From Undaria pinnatifida (lineage: Eukaryota; Sar; Phaeophyceae; Laminariales; Alariaceae), in assembly GCA_012845835.1 (NCBI GenBank), contig JABAKD010000023.1, positions 17,414,751 through 17,478,750 of the forward strand: a stretch of DNA of 64,000 nt, in the 5' to 3' direction. Positions 34,501 to 43,500 of this stretch are shown here, piece by piece. The position numbers and the translations under genes were made by a program. The notes under the pieces are model-generated. The model was given only the letters and a program-made list of their open reading frames with translations, did not search any database and had not been told where the DNA came from. Numbering within the stretch: position 1 is the stretch's first letter; each line of letters opens with the position of its first letter.

Positions 34501-37500
34501 CCCCCCCCCCTGTTTATCTCATGACTATTGAACTACCACTATATCTAGGTCGTGATTACTTACTTGTTCGACTATTTCTAGCCTTTTGCGCTCTTCCGCG
34601 GCGAATCCACAAACGTTTCATGATCCTACTCACAGCTCCTTTTTCGCTTGGACATGCACTCTATTTTTGTCTATGGTACCTTATCCATCTTTACTACTCC
34701 TATCCTCTCTACTGTGAACTGTCTCTCCGCTTCTGTTTCTGGCTTTGTATATGTCTGTTTGTTCTGCACCACCACTGTTCTCCTCCATATCCTTTGGGCC
34801 ATTCACTATCTCCTGCCTCCCCTTGTCTCCGTTCACTCCAGGACTGCGGCTTAGTTTCGCTATTCCATTAGCTATACGTACTCTCCATCCTAGTCTTCTA
34901 ACCCATGCCGCCACTTTTTCTGTCTCCATCTTCTGTCACTCCGTGCTCGCTTTCGGCGTTTGCGTGGCTCTGAAATGCTCTCCCTCCCTTTCTACTGTTC
35001 CTATTGCAAAGCAGTACAGTCCTACATCGTTGCACTTCTTCTTGAACTCTATTCCCGTCATGTCGCTCGGGACTCCAAAATATCAGCACTATTAGTTATT
35101 CGAGCGAAGCGAGTTTCTAATCTACAACTGGGCCTCGCAATATAGACTCCCATGAAAAAAAAATAGTTTGCACGAGCGGGTCTTCGTCTAAACTTGATTT
35201 TAGTGTGGGATCATTTGATTTTAGACTGCAGGTGTAGGCAGACCACCACGGAGCAACAAAACACACAAAATAGTTTGCACGTGCGTGTCTTCGACTGAAC
35301 TTGATTTCAGTGTGGGATCATTTGATTTTAGACTGCAGGTGTAGGCAGACCACCACGGAGCAACAAAACACACACAGCAGACCACACGGGCAAAAACAGC
35401 AGCACACACCGCTCGCACAGCCGGCACACAGCGCTCACACAGCGAGCAGCACACAGACAACGGGTGCAGCGGGCAACAATAGTGGCCAGCGGAGAGCGGG
35501 CATGGAGAGTGTGTGCCCGCTAGGGGTGTGTCCGCTGAGTGTATCTACTGCTGTCTCGTGGTGAGAGTAGATCATCATGGAGAGACGTCCGTTGGGGGCG
35601 ATTGACTCAAACTCGGTCCGTGCGCCAACGCCAGAAGGGCGACAGCAGACACGGCGGAGGGGCTTGAGAGGGACCTCTACCTAGCTAAGGGAGCCAAGGA
35701 CATGCTCACGAAGAACCTGTACCAACAAGTTGGACTCGTGAACGGCATTCGAGGCCAAGTCGTCGAGTTGGTGTTTGCAGACGACGCGCCCCCGCCGAAC
35801 CTCCCCCTTTACGTTGTCGTCAAGTTCAGAGGGTACTCAGGGGGGGGATGGTCGTCTCAGAAAAGATATAAAAAGATATAGAGGGTAAGTGCCGATTTCT
35901 CCCGTAGACACTACTTGGCAGGACGGGGGAACGCAGGTCAGGACGCAACTGCCGTTGAGGCTCTGCTGGGCCATCACTACGCACAAATCACAGGGGCAGA
36001 CGTTAGAGAAGGCCGTCATAGACTTGGGGCCGAAGGAGGCCTGCACGGGGCTTACTTTCGTCTGGCTCAGTGGGGCTAAAAGACTAGCGGACCTTATGGT
36101 AGAGCCAATGGGTTTCGACAGGATAGGCAAGCTTGGAAACTCCGACACCATGAAGGCTAAATTGCGGGAAGAGGTTAGGCTGTTGGACTTAGCACAAAGC
36201 ACGCGGGGTAGGTACATAGGCATGGGCGTCTTCAACGCCGTCGCGGCCAACTAATGACCACATCAATTGCAATACAACAAACGTCACATCGGCTCTATTC
36301 CACCTGTGGTGCCCCTCGCAACTACACGAACCAATGGCCCGTGGACGCACACGTCTGACGACAGTTACATCTATTAGCTGTCGCTCGTTTTAGCGACAGC
36401 TATTGCATCTTTTACCCTTCCAATCTTTCCTTTCCCACCCACCCTTCCTCACCGTCTCTCCCTCGATCTCTTCCGAGCATATCTCCAGCTTGTCTTTAGT
36501 ATTGTTGGTGGTGGGAAATGTTCAAGTTACTGGGACTTCCCAATCCTAGTGCCTGTTGAGGGTCTGGTGTCTTTCAGTTATTTTGCCGGCGCACCACACT
36601 AAATAGTGTCCCCAACGCGAGCTCGCAGCCTGGAGCCAAGTTCAACACCTATAACACAAGTACCACACGTTTGTGTCAGGCGATCTGCATGGTAACCTTC
36701 CTGGCGTCCCACGATCGTATCATCTGTATTCTTGCCCCTCTGCTGTACTGGTTACTTTCCTCCAGGGAGGTCATATTTACCATGCAAGGTTCAAGGACGG
36801 CTTGCATAACACAAAGTTGTACTCACATCGGGATGCCCCGTACGTCGCTTCCTCCATCGTATGTACGTTTCACCATGAGTAGCTACCGCACTAATGCTCC
36901 CGAGTAGACCTTCGCTGTCGAAAGCTTGGCCAACAATTCCCCTACACTTTGTACCGGCTTCTATGCTTCAATATATCAATATATCTACGTACCGCTTGGT
37001 GCTCCTTATCTTTGGTCATGTGGTTGGCCATTGGCAATAGGGTTTGTTCAATGAGTGCAGTAGGTCTGACTTTATTGGCATGCATCATCCACCCCTCCCC
37101 TTCAATCGGCACATGGCATGTGCACGGAGTGTCGGGGATTTTAGGATGATGTCAGGCCAGATTTCCACCGCTCAATGGAAATCGGTAATGTTTTCCGGTT
37201 ATCTCACCACGAGACCCACCCTTCATGTGTATATAACAGGTCGGCATGGCCTTGCTGTATGTATGTGAGTGCATGTAGGGTGGTCCGCCGTCATGCCCGG
37301 TTTTGGTCTATATTTAATTATTTCTCTACTTGCAGTATGTTGCGACATAGGAGAAAATATACACCAGGTATCTATGCGAACTATTAATATGTATTTGTTT
37401 AATTTTATGTCTAAATCTGTTTTTTGCTTTGGTATGGTAAAATTGATTAGCCGAGTTCTTTTAGTTTATATATCGTTTATGTTTTGGTATGGGAAAAAAA

Positions 37501-40500
37501 GGGTGGTTGAGTTATTTTATGTCTATAGACTATCCGGTTGGGTTGTGGTATGTGGGAAAAAAAAATGGGTCATTGAGTCACTTCACGTCTAAATCTGGTT
37601 CGAATATTGGTATCGAAGAAACAAACTGGTTAGTTGAGTTATTTCATGACTAGTCTTTATACGGCTTGTGGCTTGTTATGGGAAAAAAATACATAGTCCG
37701 AGAAGGAGCGGTTGCTTGGTGTGATGTCACAGCGTGTTGATGGCTCGCTTTGGCGAGAAGCAGTTATCGAGAGACGTATGTAAGTCGGTGGGAGCAAGAT
37801 CACAGCCTGTTGGTGGCTCGTTTTGGCGAGACGGCAATTATCGGGAGACGTGTGTTGGTGGAAGCAAGGCTTCATCTGCTTTGTTGCTGTGTGTTTCGTT
37901 TTCTGAAATATCTAGCTTCGTTTCAGTAGTGTGTACTTGGGCGATGATGATGGTATGTATGGGCACCACTCCTACTGCACTGCTGTCGTGGGAAACAGCA
38001 CGTGCGTGTAAGCTGATATTCCGCCCATGTACATTCAGCTCAACCGGTGTCCAGAGCGCAGAAGATAGCACCATGCGGTCGATGCTCCTTTTATACTCCT
38101 GCAGTATAGGGTCATTCAAGACCCAACGTGGTTGCTATCTCCGACGTTCGTTGGATGGCTTCATCCGCTTTGTTGCAAGCCACTGGCTTGCCAGGGCTGC
38201 TGGCTGTCGTGCTCTTTCTTTTTCCATCTGGACTTCCTGTTTCCCTCTGTGTTTCCATTTGTTTTTTGCTTCTTATCGTCTTTCTTATTTTTCATATTTT
38301 CCCTTTTTTCTGCGAATAGTCTGGTGTGCTGGGTTGCACCCTTTTCTTTCCTTCGTGTTTAATGCGGTTCATTTGTGGTCATTTCATGCGTCTCATCTAT
38401 TATCTTGGCACTTCTCTTTCTCTTTCTCCCTTCCTATCATAGATGTAACTCAGATCCAGGGTCACTAAAAAGGCTCTTCGGTTCTTCTCCCCCGTCCGCA
38501 TACTACGGTATGCGCCTTCGTTTTGTATCGCTCGAAGACTTCAGCCCTTTCATCCCTCGTCGACTCGCATATAATTGCGCCTTCATTCCATGGCCGAATG
38601 AATCACCATGCACTTGCAACATGTATCTCTGTCTCGCAGTTTGTGACGACAGACTTCGTCTCTCTAATAGACATCGGTACGGACACTGGTTGTGCTGGAG
38701 TTATGCAGATGATTGGAAATATCAGTTTCCTGTGAAGAGCACACACAGCACTCGCATCATACTGCTGCAAAGTGGATTGCACATACTGAAAGAGTAGACG
38801 TCATGTTCTTGTACTATACGACAGGGCCATATACTGGTACGATATATTGCAAGCACCAGCACTAAAAAAGTAGTAGAGGCAGGAGGTGTCTGTGGAGTGG
38901 ATACCCCGATACAAGTGCGTCAAGGCTTTAAGAGCATCAAATCCGCATGCCCCGCCTGCACTACAAGCTATATACTCCCCACTACAAAGGCAATGTGTAC
39001 CCGACGTATTATGCCGCTTGTTTTGGCTCCTCTCGACTCGGGTTACCCACTGAATTCACGACGTCAGCAGTGATATGTACGCATGTTAGAGAGGGAACTC
39101 GTACTACTGTAGTGCCGAGAGTGGATGGCCTATACCGAAACGTACTCACCTGTGCCATGCGGAGTGTGAGTGAGGTGCACAAGCGAGTCGGGTCGCGTTT
39201 CCTAGCCCCGCCAAGGTCGCAGAATGGAGGAGGATACCGAGATTATCAATTCCGCTAACGGCGTCATGGTGGCAACACGCAGCCGAAGAAGACGAGCAGA
39301 AGTCTAAATGGAGGAAACATACGCAGGTTAGTAGCAGACACCCACAGCAGTCGCAAGAGAAGAGCAGCGACAGCAGTGAGGCAGCACACGCGCAAAATCC
39401 GAGCAAAACGCGACGAGGAGGAGGTGTCTCCCACGTGGGACAGGCGCGGTGTGAGGTTGAAGGGGTGTTGTACCGAAGAGCGTTTTTTGGTTCGTGGTTT
39501 AAATGTTTGGAGTTTCTTTCGAGGAGGAGGCGTTTTTCAGGAGGGGATTTCTTTATGTAGCCCAAGTCACAAAATAATGGAGATATGTTCGCGTATAGCG
39601 TCGCCGAAGACCGTCAGAAGTCTATGGCGACCAGATAATTGCAGACACCCACAGCAGTCGCAAGAGAGGAGCAGCGACAGAAGCGAGGTGTAGTCAAGAG
39701 AAGGAGACCTACAACCCCTCAACAGCAGCAGCAGTGGTAGTGTTAGGTTGGCACGGCAGCCGAACAGTGCTTGGATGCAAATAGTAGTGTCGGGGGGGGG
39801 CGAGGCGCCCCCCCCCCAAACGCCCCCCCCCCCCGGGCCCTAGTCAGGGTGCGTTGCAAAATGATCCACCAGTATTACGTTGGCACGACAGCTGAACAGT
39901 GCTTCCATGCAATTAGCAGTGTCGGGGGAGGGGCGTCCCCCCCCCGGGTCCTCGTCAGTGTGCGTTGGAAGCGTCCAGACAGTACAAGTTGGAAGCCTCC
40001 CCCGCAGCGTGCGTTGGAAATATAAGCAGTGGATTTGTAACAAAAATGGTTTATTGAGTCAGTTCGTGCCTAAATTTGTTTTGTATTTTAGTATTGGAAA
40101 TAAAAAATGATTTGGTCAGTTGTTCCATGTCTATTTCTGTTTGTGTTCTGGTATGGTAAAATAACTGGTTAGTGGAGTAGTTTCATGGTCTGGTTTTTGT
40201 TTCGGTATGGTGAATATATATATAGCTGAGTTATTCCATGTCTAAACCTGGTTGGTATCTTGGTATGGGGAAAAATAATGTTACTTCAGTTGTTTTATAT
40301 ATTGTGGCGTGTTGTGGGAAACACAACGGTTTATTGAGTCATTTTCTGTCTGAATCTGGATTGTGTTGGGTTATGGAAAAATTAAAAGAATGGTTAGTTC
40401 AGTTGTTCCATGCCTATATCTATTTTGTGCTTTGGGATGGTAAAAAACTGGTTAGTGGAGTTATTTCATGTCAAGAAATCGGTTGGCTGAGTTGTTCCAT

Positions 40501-43500
40501 GTCTAAATCTGGTTGGTATTCTGGTACGGGAAAATAAACCTGTTAGTCCAGTTGTTTCATGACTATGTTTTGTGTTGTCTGTACAATGCATGTCTAGCGC
40601 CTGGTGGCTTGATTTACAGCACCGTTGCCATTCAACGCCAACCCATTAATGTCTAGCGTGTAGGGGGCGCACTCATTTGTTGCTTGCCTTAGTCCTTTAT
40701 CTAACATCCCTTTCATAACGGAGCACCGTTCCTACTCCCAATGGAGACACCTCCAACATTTGGGCGCTCACTACGTATCTTCCACATACTACATAGAAAC
40801 GGTTTGCTTATCCTATCCCCGTCCTGTTTCGCCGTCTGAGGCCACCATCTATCTCCTAGAATAGCGAACATTTTCTCGCTAATCCCTAGTCTACTAAACT
40901 CTTCCATGTCACATATGTCTAATTTCCTCATCTCCTCTAACGCATCCCGTTCCTCCTTGTATATTTCATGTTTTCCTACTGTGTGAGTCCTACTCTATTG
41001 TAGCGCGGGGGGGGGGGGGGGGGGGGGGGGGGGGGTACTCAGTTTGTGCATGGCCGCAGTCGTATAGACATAGACCCTCGCATCCCTACTGTGCCGGGAC
41101 GGAGCACGTCGGGTTTTCACCAACCAGGAAGACATTGTTTGCACCAAGCGTGAAGCGCCGTGAGGTGTTCGGCGAGTCGCATGAAGGGTGAACTGCTTCC
41201 TTCCAAGAACGGCTCGTAAGACGGATATCGGCACCTTTTGCCTACTTTCTTGCTCATGGATGACAGCGCCAATGAGTTATACTTTGTTTTCTGGTGTGTC
41301 CACTCCAGAGACAGCAATGATTATTACTAGGTCACTGCCTCGTGGGTGCCTTACCATATTCACACTTCTTGATTCGATAATTCCCCTTGTGCGGAGTTAG
41401 GGTTCTCTACCCTACACATTATGATCTAACTCGATAACCATCATGGTGACCGCCAAAAAAACAAAAAACAAAACACGGTACCCTGGGGGTCTAGCTCACG
41501 CGGTGACTGGCATGTTTACAGTGTCGTTGCCAACCAACGCTAACCCCAATATACATATACTGTTTTACAGTGTCGATGCCAACCGAGGCCAACTATTATA
41601 TAGGTTTCCAAGTGGGGGGGGTCTATTGTAGGGCGGGGCAGGGGGGGGGGGGGGGGTGTACTCAGTTTGTCCATGGCCGTAGTCGTATGACTATAGATCC
41701 TCGCATCCCGACTATGCTGGACGGAGCACTTTGGGTTTTCACCAACCAGGCAGACATTTCTTGCACCAAGCGCGAAGCCCCGTAAGGTGTTCGGCCTATT
41801 GTAGGAGGGGGCTATTTTCAACAGTTTTAGGTATCATCAGTGTATAGGAGCTTACTGTACGCGTGGTACTAGGTCTAGGCGATGGTGGGGGTGGCGAGAA
41901 AGGAGGGGGCGGGGGGGGGGGGAGGTTAATTTGAACTTGAAGACCATACACATGAGTTGGAGTTACCGCATGGATGGCTCGAAAGGTAGAGATTATATCA
42001 CCTGTTGGGTCGTGTTTATTATTTTGCCAGATTTTGATTTCAGGTGGGGCGACGGGGGAGGGGGAGGTTGTATATATCGTTTGGGGGGGATGATCACACC
42101 TTTGTCCCCTATGGTCGGAAACACGCCGGTATTTTAAGCGGTAACACAATATATGCGTGTTTTTCTTGTGTTACGGTAATATTAGTTGCAAAGTTGGCGT
42201 CGTATATACTCGGGCACAAGTGTCATGCATATATTCCATACGTAATGCTGTAAAATATTCGGTTAAGACCGACGGCGGCAGCACCAGCCGATACTCCAGG
42301 ACACAACCGGTTAGAGGAAACTCCGGTTATCGTCCGGGATCATAGATCGCATTCAAATTGAAACTGTGGGCATAGTTGTGCTAAACACGTGTTTAGGCCG
42401 GGAGCAATAGACCAAAGACAAACCAAAAATTAGTTTTGCCGTTAGAGACCCCAATAAACTGCGGAGTACCGATTCATATCTCGGATGTTGCTCTCTGCGT
42501 ACAACCTACCTATTCCGTCGGCACTTCTTTGCCGTAAGTATCACCGTGGTTTTGCGCTTCGCTCTTCTCGTTTCCCCTCTGCATTAAGTCAATGCATTTC
42601 AAGCGGGACGAAAGAAGAAAAACAGAACGGGAAACATATACCTATGTGCCGGGGGCACGCCAAAGGGCGACACATGCAAAATGGATACCAGAAAAGCGCC
42701 AAATTCGAGTTCACTGGAAGTGAAGCACACACTATTAAGGTATACAGTCTGTACGACAATCCCGAAATGTGCTAACCCGTGGTACAGTAGTTCGGCACAG
42801 CCCGTTAATTCCTACGGCATCCGGATCCCATGCAGTCTCTAAAAATGCAATGCCGCAGTTATTCGATCCTTCCCGCTAAATATCGCATTGGCGGAACCCC
42901 GTAGAGTCTCGAAAGGTGCAATCCCGTGGGAACAGGTGTCGAAGAATAACCTGGTTATAATAGAAAACGGATCTGCGGGTTCTCACCTTTGCAGAACATC
43001 AATGATTCCCACGTAATAAACCACGCCAGGTTCCCGTCCAGGATAAACACCAACCTAGGGCGCATGTCGCGAAAAAGGAAGGCGGAAGGAAGCGGTGTAT
43101 CAATCTTAGCCTCAGTCAGTGCCTGGAATGGGGATTCACGTGCGTGTGCCTTTTGAATAGTCCACACAAAGCGTAGAACGTTAGTCTAGCAAGGTACCCC
43201 TGGTAAGTTTCGAGCACTTGCAGCAGTTTTGATACCCAAAAAAAGCTCACTCGCTTGACTGGGAAGAGCTTCCGTTGGCCGCTTCCGTGCATATGTCGCA
43301 AGGTCGATTGTCGATTGTACAATCTAGCGGAAACGTATGCTTGCTCCGGTATACCGACGGCCGGGGCTTGTGGGTACTACTCCGCTCATACGTTGCCTAC
43401 TAAGAGCATGATACACTGTTCCGCCCTCGACATGACCACTGTCCCAGTCTAATAGTAGAATCAACTAGAATAACCTGATGTCCATGACGCTCAACCTGCC

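Larger units (their letters stand above)
35100..36412 (+). mobile_element. Helitron-like element (1.3 kb, truncated) inserted in LINE copy 2
   Basis: LINE copy 1 reads GTGATTACCCTTCC (13688-13701). In copy 2 the same site is split after TTAT and resumes TACCCTTCC at 36413, with no target duplication, between two T. The insert starts TCGAGCGAAG and ends with an 11-bp perfect hairpin followed by 10 nt (TTGCATCTTT). It carries the C-terminal part of a PIF1-type helicase on the plus strand. No target duplication, a 5' TC, a 3' subterminal hairpin and a helicase ending just upstream are Helitron hallmarks. The missing CTRR end and missing Rep domain are against a canonical, full element. T-T insertion is known for Helitron2/Helentron types. 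Confidence 0.65.
28545..37390 (-). mobile_element. non-LTR (LINE) retrotransposon, copy 2, split by two insertions
   Basis: Three segments on the minus strand match copy 1 in order: 37390-36413 (5' region), 35099-31983 (5' ORF, endonuclease, RT) and 29388-28545 (C-terminal region and 3' end). The segments total about 4.94 kb against 5.11 kb for copy 1. The interruptions are a Helitron-like element (35100-36412) and element X (29389-31982). A 47-bp tandem duplication lies at 32897-32990. The element is dead: frames are broken and a catalytic Asp is lost. Confidence 0.85.
4051..42986 (-). other. inferred giant intron of the PIPK gene
   Basis: The donor GTGAGA at 42986 and the acceptor CAG at 4051 give a phase-2 intron of about 38.9 kb. 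I see no competing YN-K-LE exon between them. The contents are almost entirely mobile elements and repeats, listed separately. The LINE copies lie in the same (sense) orientation as the gene. Confidence 0.6.

Noticed and set aside
37734-38468. 244-codon plus-strand frame
   Set aside because: It starts inside a 74-bp duplication and ends in T-rich sequence. No motif was recognised, and the minus strand gives a slightly more protein-like reading.
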